Source: Sphingomonas melonis (GTDB lineage Bacteria; Pseudomonadota; Alphaproteobacteria; Sphingomonadales; Sphingomonadaceae). From it: a stretch of DNA of 64,000 bases. Shown here piece by piece: positions 36,446-45,348 of this stretch. The stretch is taken from the NCBI RefSeq assembly GCF_013409985.1, contig NZ_JACCBY010000003.1, forward strand, positions 62,001-126,000, read 5' to 3'. Numbering within the stretch: the stretch's first letter is position 1; each line of letters starts with the position of its first letter. Under the pieces are notes generated by a model. The model worked only from the letters and a program-made list of their open reading frames with translations, did no database searches and was not told the origin of the DNA. The position numbers were made by a program, and so were the translations under genes.

Positions 36446-36814
36446 ATGGTCGAACGAATCAGCGATGCCGAACATGCGGTGATGGAGGTGCTATGGGACG
36501 AAGCGCCGCTTACCGCCCAGGATGTGGCCGAGCGGGTCGATCCCGCCCGCGGCTGGAGCGCCAACACCGTCAAGACGCTGCTCGGCCGGCTGCTCGCCAA
36601 GACCGTGATCGCGCATGAGGAGGATGGCCGCCGCTATCTCTACCGGCCGCTCGTCGCGCGCGGCGATTACGTGTCGGGCGAGTCGAAGCGGCTGATCGAC
36701 CGGCTGTTCGGCGGCCGGCTCACCCCTCTGGTCGCGCATCTCGCCGAGCGCGACGAACTCACCGCGCAGGACATCGCCGAGATCGAGGCGCTGCTGAAGG
36801 ACCTCAAGCCATGA
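36446..36814 (+). CDS. BlaI/MecI/CopY family transcriptional repressor
   Basis: A winged-helix repressor of 122 aa. The N-terminal wHTH (ISDAEHAVMEVLWDEAPLTAQDV, NTVKTLLGRLLAKTVIAHEEDGRRYLYRP) reads the operator just upstream; the C-terminal region (residues 80-122) is for dimerisation and holds the cleavage region in classical systems. It overlaps the BlaR1-like gene as ATGA. No beta-lactamase is adjacent, so the target may be different. Confidence 0.92.
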   Translation: MVERISDAEHAVMEVLWDEAPLTAQDVAERVDPARGWSANTVKTLLGRLLAKTVIAHEEDGRRYLYRPLVARGDYVSGESKRLIDRLFGGRLTPLVAHLAERDELTAQDIAEIEALLKDLKP

Positions 36815-38337
36815 TCGGCTGGCTGGTCGAGGCGCTGATCGCCTCCACGATCCTGATGGCGCTGGTCATGCTGGTCCGCGCGCCGGTGCGCAACGCGTTC
36901 GGGCCGCAGGTCGCCTATGCGCTGTGGGCATTGCCGCTGTTGCGGCTGCTGCTGCCGCCGCTGCCCGCGGCATGGCGCGAGGTGGCGGTGACGCCGATCA
37001 GCCACGCGAGCGAGACGATCACCATCTTCGTCGCCGATGGCGCGGCCTATGATCCCGTCGTGCCGACCGCCGCGCCGGTGATCGGCTGGATCGTCGGGCT
37101 GCTCTGGGCGGCGGGGGCGCTCGGCTTCCTCGTCTGGCATCTCACCAGCCACCGCCGCCATTGCCGTCGCCTGCTCGGCACCGCCGCGAGCATCGAGGAG
37201 GTGCGGGGCGTGCGCGTCATCGCCAGCGAGGCCGCGGCCGGACCGCTCGCCTTCGGCGTGGTGCGCCGCTACGTCGCCTTCCCGCTCGATTTCGCCGATC
37301 GCTATGACGCCGACGAGCGCGAACTCGCGCTGGAACATGAGATTGGCCATCACCAGCGCGGCGATCTGGTCGCCAATTGGATCGCGCTCGGCGTGCTGGC
37401 GCTGCACTGGTTCAATCCGGTCGCGTGGCGGGCGTTCCGGGCGTTCCGCGCCGATCAGGAACTGGCCAATGACGCGCGCGTCCTCGCCGGCCGGTCGACC
37501 ATCGACCGCCACGCTTATGCCTGCGCCATCGTCAAGGCGGCGCATGGCGGCGCCGTGTCCGCCGCCTGTCACCTGCACACCATCGACGATCTGAAAGGGA
37601 GAATCCGCATGCTGTCCACGTCCCCGCGTTCGCGCCGGCGCCTCGCTTTGGGTGGTGCGCTGGTCTCGACCCTCGTCCTCGCCGGGCTCGGCATGACCGC
37701 CTCGGGCACCAGCGCCGCCGCCGCGATCAGCGGCCGGGTCGGCGATACGATGGGGATCGACCTGCAGGCGGCGCCGGCCGTTCCGGCGGCTCCTGCGGCG
37801 CCCGCCGCGCCGGGCGCGGCCGCGGTGCCGCAGCCGCCCGCCGCCCCCGCGATCCCCGCCGGACCGCATCGGGTAAGCGTCACGCGCGTGACGCAGGACG
37901 GAGCCGTCACCAGCATCGCGCGGACGGCCGATCATGTGCTGAGCGACGGCACCGTCCAGCGCCTCGTCGAGCGCGCGGTGCCCGCGGTGCCGGCGGTGCC
38001 CGCAGTGCCCGGCATCGCCGAGCGGCGCTGCGTCGATGGCGTCGACGGTGGCGCACAGAGCTTCGTCATCAACACCGGGCACGGCGGCACGCGGACGATG
38101 GTGATCTGCACCAACCGCATCCAGACGGCGGCGCTGAACGGCGCGGCGGCCGGGCTGAAGGCACAGGAGGTGCGCCTCAACGCGATGTCGGCGGCGCTCG
38201 CCAGCGTCCGCGCTTCGCGGGCGAGCATCGCCGCCAATCGCGACGTGCCGGACGCCGATCGCAAGGCAGCGCTCGCCGACATGGACGCGGCGCTCGCCGA
38301 AATGCGCGCCGAAATGGCCTCGCTCGACAAGGATTGA
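36811..38337 (+). CDS. BlaR1-like M56 metallopeptidase with Pro/Ala-rich region
   Basis: A 508-aa membrane metallopeptidase of the BlaR1/MecR1 M56 family. Hydrophobic helices appear near residues 1-50 and 85-115, with zinc motif HEIGH at 176-180. The C-terminal sensor of classical BlaR1 (penicillin-binding domain) is absent: after one more helix (about residues 278-305) there is a disordered Ala/Pro-rich run (VPAAPAAPAAPG, VPAVPAVPAVPG) and a coiled-coil-like tail. It would cleave the BlaI-like repressor on a signal that is not known here. Confidence 0.85.
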   Translation: MIGWLVEALIASTILMALVMLVRAPVRNAFGPQVAYALWALPLLRLLLPPLPAAWREVAVTPISHASETITIFVADGAAYDPVVPTAAPVIGWIVGLLWAAGALGFLVWHLTSHRRHCRRLLGTAASIEEVRGVRVIASEAAAGPLAFGVVRRYVAFPLDFADRYDADERELALEHEIGHHQRGDLVANWIALGVLALHWFNPVAWRAFRAFRADQELANDARVLAGRSTIDRHAYACAIVKAAHGGAVSAACHLHTIDDLKGRIRMLSTSPRSRRRLALGGALVSTLVLAGLGMTASGTSAAAAISGRVGDTMGIDLQAAPAVPAAPAAPAAPGAAAVPQPPAAPAIPAGPHRVSVTRVTQDGAVTSIARTADHVLSDGTVQRLVERAVPAVPAVPAVPGIAERRCVDGVDGGAQSFVINTGHGGTRTMVICTNRIQTAALNGAAAGLKAQEVRLNAMSAALASVRASRASIAANRDVPDADRKAALADMDAALAEMRAEMASLDKD

Positions 38338-38429
38338 GCGCCCGGTACGGGTGGCGGAGGCGAGCAGACGGGGGCGCCCGGCATGCTCGCCTCTTGCGCT
38401 CCGCCGCACATCGCGCCACATCCGACGCA

Positions 38430-39287
38430 ATGGCCGAGCACCCGACCGGTATCCCGATCCAGCTCGAGCCGCTCGTCACCCGCGTGCTCGCGCCCAATCC
38501 TTCGCCTTACACCTATGGCGGGACGCAGACGCATGTCGTCGGCCGCGACGATCTGGCGGTCATCGATCCCGGCCCAGATGATGCGGCGCATCTCGACGCG
38601 CTGCTCCGCGTGATCGCCGGCCGGCCGGTGCGGGCGATCGTCATCACCCATCATCATCGCGACCACAGCCCCGCCAGCCGCCCGCTCGCCGCGGCGACCG
38701 GCGCGCCGATCGTCGGCGCCGCACCGGTGCACGTCGCCAGCGACACGCCCGGCCTCGATGCGGCGTTCGACGCGGCCTATGCGCCCGACCGCGTGCTCGG
38801 AGAGGGGGAGAGCGTCGCCGGCGACGGCTGGACGCTGACCGCGATCGCGACGCCGGGCCATACCTCCAACCATCTCGCCTTCGCGTTGCCGGAGACGGGC
38901 GCCTTGTTCTCGGGCGACCATGTCATGGGCTGGGCGACCAGCGTGATCTCGCCGCCCGACGGCGACATGGGGCAATATATGGCGAGCCTCGACAAGCTGC
39001 TTGGGCGCGACGACCGCATCTATTATCCCGGTCATGGCGAGGCGGTCGAGCAGCCGCAGCGGCTGGTGCGCGGCATGCTCGGCCATCGCAAGCAGCGCGA
39101 GGGGCAGATCCTGCGGCTGTTGCGCGAGGGATCGCTGGCGCTGGAGGAGATGACGCGGCGGATGTACGTCGGCCTCGACCCGCGGCTGATTGGGGCGGCA
39201 CAGCGCTCGGTGCTCGCGCACCTCTATGATCTACGGGCACGGCAGCGGGTGAGCGGGGAGGGTGAGCTATGGCGGAGCATCGAATGA
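38430..39287 (+). CDS. MBL-fold metallo-hydrolase (LACTB2-like)
   Basis: A 285-aa metallo-beta-lactamase-fold hydrolase. The zinc motif ITHHHRDHS, GHTSNHLAF, and GDHVMGW are all present, plus a C-terminal winged helix-like extension from residue 210 on (GMLGHRKQREGQILRLLREG), as in LACTB2-type nucleases/hydrolases. A true beta-lactamase role is not implied. It follows the blaR1-like gene by 92 bp and overlaps the DUF4230 gene start by about 18 bp. Confidence 0.88.
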   Translation: MAEHPTGIPIQLEPLVTRVLAPNPSPYTYGGTQTHVVGRDDLAVIDPGPDDAAHLDALLRVIAGRPVRAIVITHHHRDHSPASRPLAAATGAPIVGAAPVHVASDTPGLDAAFDAAYAPDRVLGEGESVAGDGWTLTAIATPGHTSNHLAFALPETGALFSGDHVMGWATSVISPPDGDMGQYMASLDKLLGRDDRIYYPGHGEAVEQPQRLVRGMLGHRKQREGQILRLLREGSLALEEMTRRMYVGLDPRLIGAAQRSVLAHLYDLRARQRVSGEGELWRSIE

Positions 39288-40015
39288 ACGATCCGGTGCC
39301 CGATCCCGCCCCGCCGGCGGCCGGTTCCTCGACCGGTTCGTTCCTGGGCAAGGCGGCGGGAGTCATCGTCCTGCTCGGCCTTGCCGTGCTGATCGGCCTG
39401 TGGGGCGTGCAGCGCTACGTCGAGCGGCGGCTGGCGCCCGATCCCACCACCGTCGCCAGCGCCAGCCTGGAGGGGTTGCGCGAGCAGAACCGCCTCTCCG
39501 CCTTTGCCGCGCGCTTCGTCGCGGTCAGCACCTCGCGCCAGTCGCAGCTCGGCCTGTCGACCGAGAAGACGCTGATCATGCCCGGCCTCGTCCGCTATGA
39601 GGTCGATCTCGGCAAGCTGACCCAGCGCGATGTCGCCTGGGATGCCGACACCCGCACGCTGTCGGTACGGCTGCCGCCGATCGAACTCGACGGGCCGCAG
39701 GTCGATCTCAATGCAATCCGCGAATATGGCACCGGCGGCATCCTGTCGCGGCTGACCGATGCCGACACCGCGCTCGACACCGCCAACCGCCGCGCCGGAC
39801 AGGCGGAGCTGGTCCGTCAGGCGCGCGATGCGACGCCGATGAAGCTCGCCCGCGACGCGACGCGGCGGGCGGTGGAGAACAGTTTCGTCATGCCGCTGCG
39901 CGCCGCCGGCATCGACGCCAGCGTCAAGGTCAGCTTCGTCGACGATCCGACCGCGGCGACCGAACGCTGGGATGCCAGCCGGTCGCTGGCGGAAGTACTT
40001 GGCAATGCGCGATGA
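39269..40015 (+). CDS. DUF4230 protein with N-terminal membrane anchor
   Basis: A 248-aa protein with one N-terminal helix (GKAAGVIVLLGLAVLIGLWGV) and a periplasmic DUF4230-like domain (SAFAARFVAVSTSRQSQLGLSTEKTLIMPGLVRYEVDLGKL). The family's function is not established. Start: 39269 has a strong GGGAGGGTGA site; the ATG at 39284, which overlaps the MBL stop, is an alternative that would remove five residues. It may share a transcript with the MBL gene. Confidence 0.78.
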   Translation: MAEHRMNDPVPDPAPPAAGSSTGSFLGKAAGVIVLLGLAVLIGLWGVQRYVERRLAPDPTTVASASLEGLREQNRLSAFAARFVAVSTSRQSQLGLSTEKTLIMPGLVRYEVDLGKLTQRDVAWDADTRTLSVRLPPIELDGPQVDLNAIREYGTGGILSRLTDADTALDTANRRAGQAELVRQARDATPMKLARDATRRAVENSFVMPLRAAGIDASVKVSFVDDPTAATERWDASRSLAEVLGNAR

Positions 40016-40060
40016 TGCCGCCCGTTGAGGGGCGGCGTGCAATCGCCTAACGGGGGCATT

Positions 40061-41074
40061 ATGGAACTGACCAACAGCTTCGCGGGACTTGACCTCCGCG
40101 CCGAGATCGAGCGCCTCCGCAAGGAGCGCAACGCCGTGATCCTGGCGCATTATTACCAGAAGCCCGAGTTGCAGGACCTCGCCGATTTCGTCGGCGACAG
40201 CCTCGACCTCAGCCGCAAGGCGCAGGCGACCGACGCCGACGTCATCGCCTTCTGCGGCGTGCGCTTCATGGCCGAGACCGCCAAGATCCTCAGCCCCGAC
40301 AAGATCGTCGTGCTGCCCGACATGGATGCCGGTTGCAGCCTTGAGGACAGCTGCCCGCCCGACCAGTTCGCCGCGTTCCGCGCCGCGCACCCCGATCATA
40401 TCGCGCTGACCTACATCAACTGCTCGACCGAGGTGAAGGCGCTCAGCGACGTCATCGTCACCTCGTCGTCGGCGGAGACGATCCTGGCGCAACTGCCGCG
40501 CGACCAGAAGATCATCTTCGGCCCCGACCGCAACCTCGGCGGCTATCTCCAGCGCAAGACCGGGCGCGAGCTGCTGCTGTGGCCGGGCGTGTGCATCGTC
40601 CACGAGGCGTTCAGCGAAACCGAATTGCTCAAGCTGCAGGCGCAGAACCCCGGCGCGCCGGTCGCGGCGCATCCCGAATGTCCGGCGGTGATCCTCGATC
40701 ATGCGGATTACGTCGGCTCGACCCGCGGCATCCTCGAATTCGCCAATGCCATGCCGGGCGACACGCTGATCGTCGCGACCGAGCCGCACATCATCCACCA
40801 GATGGAAAAGGCGATGCCGCTGAAGAACTTCATCGGCGCGCCCGGGGCGGACGGCAACTGCAACTGCAACATCTGCCCGTATATGGCGCTCAACACGATG
40901 GAAAAGCTCTACGTCGCGCTGCGCGATCTCACGCCGCGGATCGAGATCGAGGAGGGGCTGCGCATCAAGGCGAAGAAGAGCCTCGACGCGATGCTCACCA
41001 TGGCTTCGGCGACGGTCGGGCAGGGCGATCTCGGCCCGTCGCCGTTCCGGGTGGTGCCGGTCACCGGCGACTGA
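40061..41074 (+). CDS. nadA: Quinolinate synthase A
   Basis: Condenses iminoaspartate and dihydroxyacetone phosphate to quinolinate in NAD synthesis; a [4Fe-4S] enzyme. It has 337 aa. The HYYQKPELQDLADFVGDSLDLSR start, cluster cysteine regions FCGVRFMAETAKIL, YINCSTEVKA, and NCNCNICPYMALNTMEKL are canonical. nadC follows 228 bp downstream; nadB is not in this window. The ATG at 40061 was chosen over an in-frame upstream start at 40025. Confidence 0.97.
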   Translation: MELTNSFAGLDLRAEIERLRKERNAVILAHYYQKPELQDLADFVGDSLDLSRKAQATDADVIAFCGVRFMAETAKILSPDKIVVLPDMDAGCSLEDSCPPDQFAAFRAAHPDHIALTYINCSTEVKALSDVIVTSSSAETILAQLPRDQKIIFGPDRNLGGYLQRKTGRELLLWPGVCIVHEAFSETELLKLQAQNPGAPVAAHPECPAVILDHADYVGSTRGILEFANAMPGDTLIVATEPHIIHQMEKAMPLKNFIGAPGADGNCNCNICPYMALNTMEKLYVALRDLTPRIEIEEGLRIKAKKSLDAMLTMASATVGQGDLGPSPFRVVPVTGD

Positions 41075-41078
41075 CCGC

Positions 41079-41225
41079 TCAGTGCGAGGTCGCGGTCGTC
41101 GGGGCGAGCAGGTTGCGGGCTTCGTTGATGTGGATGCCGACCATGATCAGCTCCAGTTCGTCCGCCTTCTCCAACGCGGCGGCGAGCAACCGGTGTAGTT
41201 CCTCCATGGCCTCGCGATCGGTCAT
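41079..41225 (-). CDS. Small helical protein, 48 aa
   Basis: Short antisense-oriented gene between nadA and nadC: MTDREAMEELHRLLAAALEKADEL then MVGIHINEARNLLAPTTATSH. The first half is a strongly amphipathic helix with an alternating Leu/Ala heptad-like pattern, suggesting a coiled coil or a small regulator. Its stop is 4 bp beyond the nadA stop. It is small, so confidence is modest. Confidence 0.5.
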   Translation of the reverse strand: MTDREAMEELHRLLAAALEKADELELIMVGIHINEARNLLAPTTATSH

Positions 41226-41302
41226 CGCCCTGTTTCCCCGTGATATGGTGGCAGGCCCGTGACGACAGGGGCCGCTGTGTAGTACGACAGGATCGTATAC
41301 GT

Positions 41303-42151
41303 ATGACGCGCTTTACTCTAGATGGTTTCGACCTCGATCGCTTCGTCGCCGCGACGCTGGCGGAGGATCTGGGCGAGGGTGGCGACATCACCTCGGCCGC
41401 GGTGATCCCGGCCGAGGCGCGTTTCACCGGCGTGATGGACACGCGCGACACGATCGTCGTCGCCGGGCTCGGCATCGCCGAGGCCTTCTTCCGCGCGCTC
41501 GATCCCGACGTGACGATCACCCGGCTGGTCGAGGATGGCGCCTGGGTGTCGGCGCACAGCGAGCTGATGCGGCTGGAGGGCTCGGCCCGGGCGCTGCTCA
41601 CCGCCGAACGCTCGGCGCTCAACACCGTGCAGCATCTCTCCGGCATCGCGACGATGACCCGTGCCTATGTCGATGCGATCGCGGGGACGGGCGCGGTGCT
41701 GCTCGATACGCGCAAGACGATCCCCGGCCTGCGCCGGTTGGAGAAATACGCCACCCGCACCGGCGGCGCGCAGAACCACCGGCTCGGCCTGTGGGATGCG
41801 GCGATGATCAAGGACAATCATATCGCCGTCGCCGGGAGCATCGGCGAGGCGGTGCAGCGCGCCGTGCGCGCGGGAATCGCGCGGATCATCGTCGAGGTCG
41901 ACCGGCTCGACCAGATCGCCCCGGCACTGGCGGCGGGCGCGACGCATCTGCTGCTCGACAATATGGCGCCGGCGCTGCTGCGTGAGGCGGTGGCGCTGGT
42001 CGACGGGCGGGTGCCGACCGAAGCCTCGGGCGGGGTGCGGCTCGACACGGTACGGGCGATTGCCGAGAGCGGCGTCACCTACGTCTCGGTCGGGCGGCTG
42101 ACCCAGTCGGCACCGGCTGCCGATATCGGGCTCGATTTCACCGTCTTGTGA
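41303..42151 (+). CDS. nadC: Nicotinate-nucleotide pyrophosphorylase (carboxylating)
   Basis: Converts quinolinate and PRPP to nicotinate mononucleotide and CO2. It has 282 aa. Signatures are DLGEGGDITSAAVIP, LDTRKTIPGLRRLEKYA (residues 133-149, binding quinolinate), TGGAQNHRLGLWDAAMIKDNH and VEVDRLDQ, then LLLDNMAP and SGGVRLDTVRAIAESGVTYVSVG. All binding residues appear intact. The short antisense gene separates it from nadA. Confidence 0.97.
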   Translation: MTRFTLDGFDLDRFVAATLAEDLGEGGDITSAAVIPAEARFTGVMDTRDTIVVAGLGIAEAFFRALDPDVTITRLVEDGAWVSAHSELMRLEGSARALLTAERSALNTVQHLSGIATMTRAYVDAIAGTGAVLLDTRKTIPGLRRLEKYATRTGGAQNHRLGLWDAAMIKDNHIAVAGSIGEAVQRAVRAGIARIIVEVDRLDQIAPALAAGATHLLLDNMAPALLREAVALVDGRVPTEASGGVRLDTVRAIAESGVTYVSVGRLTQSAPAADIGLDFTVL

Positions 42152-42213
42152 GCGCCGGCTTGCACGCTCCGGCGGTGCGGCTAGGCTGATCTGCAGCAGC
42201 AAGGGGACCTGTC

Positions 42214-42681
42214 ATGACCAAACCGCCATCCATCGCGCGCTTCGAGCAATTCTATTGGGCTTCGGTGATCGTCGGATTGATCAATACCGGCCTGAATTGG
42301 CGCACATCGCAGACGACATTGGCCGCCAACCCCACCCTAGCCAACATGACCTGGCTCTTGCCGGCAATGCAGGTGCTCGGCCTCGCCATCGCGGTGCTGA
42401 TCTGGTTCTTCATCGTGCGCCGCCCGAGCGTGGTCGCCAAATGGGTGCAGGTGGTGTTCGCCGGCTTCGGCGCGCTCGCACTGCTGTCCGCGATCGCGTT
42501 CCTCGCCATGGGCAAGTCGGCGCTGAACGCGCAGCTCATCCTCGGCTTCTTCGCCAACCTCCTCTACATCGCCGCCGCGGTGATGCTGTTCAAGCCGGAC
42601 GCCAAGAGCTGGCTGGGCGAGGGACTGGACGAGGATGACGATCTCGATCCGCGCGACGACCGAAAGGCGCCGCTCGCGTGA
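42214..42681 (+). CDS. Four-helix membrane protein, 155 aa
   Basis: Four predicted membrane helices (FYWASVIVGLINTGLNW, LLPAMQVLGLAIAVLIWFFIV, VFAGFGALALLSAIAFLAM, LILGFFANLLYIAAAVMLF) and a short acidic tail. It is not recognised as a known transporter. It overlaps the RNase T2 gene in GTGA fashion, but any shared role is only a guess. Confidence 0.72.
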   Translation: MTKPPSIARFEQFYWASVIVGLINTGLNWRTSQTTLAANPTLANMTWLLPAMQVLGLAIAVLIWFFIVRRPSVVAKWVQVVFAGFGALALLSAIAFLAMGKSALNAQLILGFFANLLYIAAAVMLFKPDAKSWLGEGLDEDDDLDPRDDRKAPLA

Positions 42682-43391
42682 TCGCGCGTCTTGCCACCGT
42701 CGCGCTGCTCGCGGCGACACCTGCGGCGGTGCAGGCGCAGGCCTATCAGTGCACCGCGCCGACCAGCATCGAGCGCCCGCATCCCGATCTGCCGAGCGAC
42801 AGCCAGCCGCGCCGGCTGCTGCCGATCGGCAGCTATACGCTCGCGATCACCTGGGCTCCGCAATATTGCCGCGAGCATGATCGTGACGCCGGTGCGCGCT
42901 TCCAGTGCGCAGCGGGCAACCGCTTCGGCTTCACCTTGCACGGTCTGTGGCCCGACGGCGTCGGCAAGGACTGGCCGCAATATTGCAAGGCGACGCCGCT
43001 GCTGCCGCGTGCGGTGATCCAGAAGCATATCTGCAGCACGCCGTCGGCGCAGCTGATGCAGCACGAATGGTCGAAGCACGGCACCTGCATGCCCGGCTTC
43101 AAGCCGGATCGCTATTTCGCCACCTCGACCCGCCTCTACGGCAAGCTGCGCTATCCGGACATGGACGCACTGTCTCGTGCGCCGCTGACCGCGGGCGGGG
43201 TGGCGGCGGCGTTCGCGCGGAGCAATCCGGGGCTGGGCGCCGATATGATGCGGGTGACCGCGACCAAGCAGGGCTGGCTCGACGAAATCTGGATCTGCCT
43301 CGACAAGGCGTTCCGCTATCAGCGTTGCCCGGCGCACCAGGGCGGCCTGCCGACCGACGCCACCATCAAGATCTGGCGCGGGAGCCGCTGA
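42678..43391 (+). CDS. Ribonuclease T2 family protein
   Basis: An exported RNase T2-family endoribonuclease, 237 aa. The signal peptide MIARLATVALLAATPAAVQA begins at a GTG that overlaps the upstream stop. Both catalytic boxes are conserved: FTLHGLWP (H88) and HEWSKHGTC (residues 129-137; E130 and H134). It has several Cys for disulfides. This is a complete RNase I-like periplasmic nuclease for nutrient or stress RNA degradation. Confidence 0.93.
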   Translation: MIARLATVALLAATPAAVQAQAYQCTAPTSIERPHPDLPSDSQPRRLLPIGSYTLAITWAPQYCREHDRDAGARFQCAAGNRFGFTLHGLWPDGVGKDWPQYCKATPLLPRAVIQKHICSTPSAQLMQHEWSKHGTCMPGFKPDRYFATSTRLYGKLRYPDMDALSRAPLTAGGVAAAFARSNPGLGADMMRVTATKQGWLDEIWICLDKAFRYQRCPAHQGGLPTDATIKIWRGSR

Positions 43392-43394
43392 GCC

Positions 43395-43823
43395 TTAACC
43401 GAGGATCGTCGCCGTCGCCGGATGATGTTTGTCGAGGTGACGGCGGATGATCCGCAGGTTGCGGGTGTTCGAGCGGAAGAAGAAGTCAGGCACGGCGCCG
43501 ACGAAGGGGATGATGCCCAGCGCCCAGTCGACCCCGACATTGCCGAACATCCGCGCCATCTGCAGCTTCGACATGCCAAGGTTGCGCGCCTCCCAGACCA
43601 GCCACGATCCGATGACTGCCGCAATCGTCGTGCCGACGACCGGGACGAGATCGAGGATCACGTCGAGCCCGAGCTTGCGGTTGGTGCCGGGGATGGTGAA
43701 CAGCCCCTCCATCACCCGCTCCATCGCTTCGAGCCGGATGCGGACCGAGGCCGCATCACGGCCGAGCGGCAGGGACTCGAGCAGCGGACGGGCGTCCAGC
43801 GGGCGGGGGCGGGTGGCGGTCAT
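43395..43823 (-). CDS. DUF4112 membrane protein
   Basis: A 142-aa protein matching the DUF4112 family: MERVMEGLFTIPGTNRKLGLDVILDLVPVVGTTIAAVIGSWLVWEAR, NLGMSKLQMARMFGNVGVDWALGIIPFVGAVPDFFFRSNTRNLR. Two membrane helices flank short conserved Gly-Asp loops. Its function is unknown. It is convergent with the RNase T2 gene (3 bp apart), and 5 bp after the SBP gene stop in the same direction. Confidence 0.85.
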   Translation of the reverse strand: MTATRPRPLDARPLLESLPLGRDAASVRIRLEAMERVMEGLFTIPGTNRKLGLDVILDLVPVVGTTIAAVIGSWLVWEARNLGMSKLQMARMFGNVGVDWALGIIPFVGAVPDFFFRSNTRNLRIIRRHLDKHHPATATILG

Positions 43824-43828
43824 GATAG

Positions 43829-45274
43829 TTATCTGGTGTCGTCGCGCAGCCGGTTCAACGGGTGCCAGGCACGGGCGTTGGGGCGCCATTGCCGCAGCCG
43901 CATCGCCACCAGCGACCAGCGCAGCGGCCGCGCGATCGGGATGAACGCGGTGTCGGTCGCGAGGGCCGCATCGGCGGTTGCGATCAGCCGCGAGCGTTCG
44001 GCCAGCGTCGGCGCCTCGCGCGCGGCGACCAGCGCGCTCTGCGCCGCCTCGCCGCACAGCGCGCAGGCGTTGGCGAGATACCAGCGCGCGCTGTCATAGG
44101 GGGCGACCTGGTCGACCAGGCGCAGGTCGGCATCGTCGGACGGGCCGACCCGTTGCGGCGTGATGCCCATCGCGTGAAGCGACGCGGCAACCTGCGCATA
44201 GACCAAGGTCGCGCCCGGCCCACCCGGCATCGCGATGCGCAGCGTTACGGGCGCGCCATAAGCGGCAACCCGGGCCTGTGCCGCCGCGACGCGTTGCTCG
44301 GGGGTGAGCAGCGACCAGCCGGGCAGGGCGGGGGGCGTCGCCGAATCGAACATCTCCGGCAGGATGCGTTCGGCGGGCTCCCAGTTGGGCATCACCGCGG
44401 CGGTCATCGCGGCGCGGTCGATCGCGCCGCTCAGTGCCGCGCGATTGGCGGGGTCTGCGAGGAAGCCGTCGCGATGCACGATCGCGAAGCCGAACAGGCC
44501 GGCGGCGGGATCGATGCGGACGTTGGCCGGGGTGACCGATGCCAGTCCGACGAGCGGCCAGTCGACGAAGGTGCCGCCGGCGACATAATCCGATTCGCGG
44601 GCGGCGAAGCGGACGATGGCGCGGGCGGCGCGCTCGCCGATCAGGCGGACATCCTGTTCGGGGCGGGTCTGGCGCTGATCGTCGGGATCGACCCGGCCCG
44701 GATCGAAGGCGGGGCGGAGCAGCGGGCTGCGCGTGCCGCGGACGATGCGCATCGGCCCGCCGCCGCCCACCGTGCCGCTGCGCCAGAGCGCCAGTTCGGG
44801 CTGGGCGAATAGCTTGAGCAGATCGGGGCGAGGGCGCAACAGGCGCACCTCGATGACCTGCGGCGTCATCGTCACGATCTCGTCGACCGCGGTGAGGAAG
44901 GGCAATAGCGGGTTGCGCGATCCGGGTGCGAGCTGGTGGCGCAATTGCGCGACGACTTGATCGGCCTCAACCTTGCTGCCGTCGCTCCACTGGGCGTCGC
45001 GCAGGCGGAAGATGTAGCTCATCCCCTGGTCGATCACGATCCAGCGTTCGGCGAGCCCCGGCTCGATCTGGCCGGCGGCATCGAAGCGGACCAGCCCCTC
45101 CGCCGTGGCGTCGAGCAGCAGCCGCGAGGGCATATCGAGCCGCGTGCGGGCGGGGTCGGCGGGGCGGGGCGGGTCGCCGATCGCGCTGACGATCACCGGC
45201 CCCGAATCGGGGCGCTGGTCGCAGCCGGTCAGCGCGGCCGCGCCGATGCCGAGCAGCAGCGCGATGGTGCGGAC
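43829..45274 (-). CDS. Peptide-type ABC solute-binding lipoprotein (start unresolved)
   Basis: A solute-binding protein of the SBP_bac_5/DppA type, about 480 aa: VIVSAIGDPPRPADPARTRLDMPSRLLLDATAEGLVRFDAAGQIEPGLAERW is the usual entry, and ILPEMFDSATPPALPGWS resembles the family's middle. Lipobox LTGC. No permease or ATPase gene lies near. The natural start codon cannot be found: the predicted signal RTIALLLGIGAAALTGC is open backwards into the 3' end of tRNA-Leu with no ATG, GTG or TTG within the tRNA; the nearest are GTG 45352 and TTG 45388 beyond it. Confidence 0.82.
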   Translation of the reverse strand, partial: VRTIALLLGIGAAALTGCDQRPDSGPVIVSAIGDPPRPADPARTRLDMPSRLLLDATAEGLVRFDAAGQIEPGLAERWIVIDQGMSYIFRLRDAQWSDGSKVEADQVVAQLRHQLAPGSRNPLLPFLTAVDEIVTMTPQVIEVRLLRPRPDLLKLFAQPELALWRSGTVGGGGPMRIVRGTRSPLLRPAFDPGRVDPDDQRQTRPEQDVRLIGERAARAIVRFAARESDYVAGGTFVDWPLVGLASVTPANVRIDPAAGLFGFAIVHRDGFLADPANRAALSGAIDRAAMTAAVMPNWEPAERILPEMFDSATPPALPGWSLLTPEQRVAAAQARVAAYGAPVTLRIAMPGGPGATLVYAQVAASLHAMGITPQRVGPSDDADLRLVDQVAPYDSARWYLANACALCGEAAQSALVAAREAPTLAERSRLIATADAALATDTAFIPIARPLRWSLVAMRLRQWRPNARAWHPLNRLRDDTR

Positions 45275-45348
45275 GGCGGGACTCGAACCCGCACTCCAAA
45301 GGAAGCCGATTTTAAGTCGGAAGCGTCTACCGATTTCGCCACGTCCGC
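45265..45348 (-). tRNA. tRNA-Leu (UAA)
   Basis: 84 nt with encoded CCA. Acceptor stem GCGGACG pairs with CGTCCGC; the anticodon stem-loop reads CCGACTTAAAATCGG with TAA anticodon; the class II variable arm CTTCCTTTGGAGT forms a stem, and the T-loop is GTTCGAGTC. Ten bases of its 3' end overlap the annotated coding frame of the downstream solute-binding lipoprotein. Confidence 0.95.
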
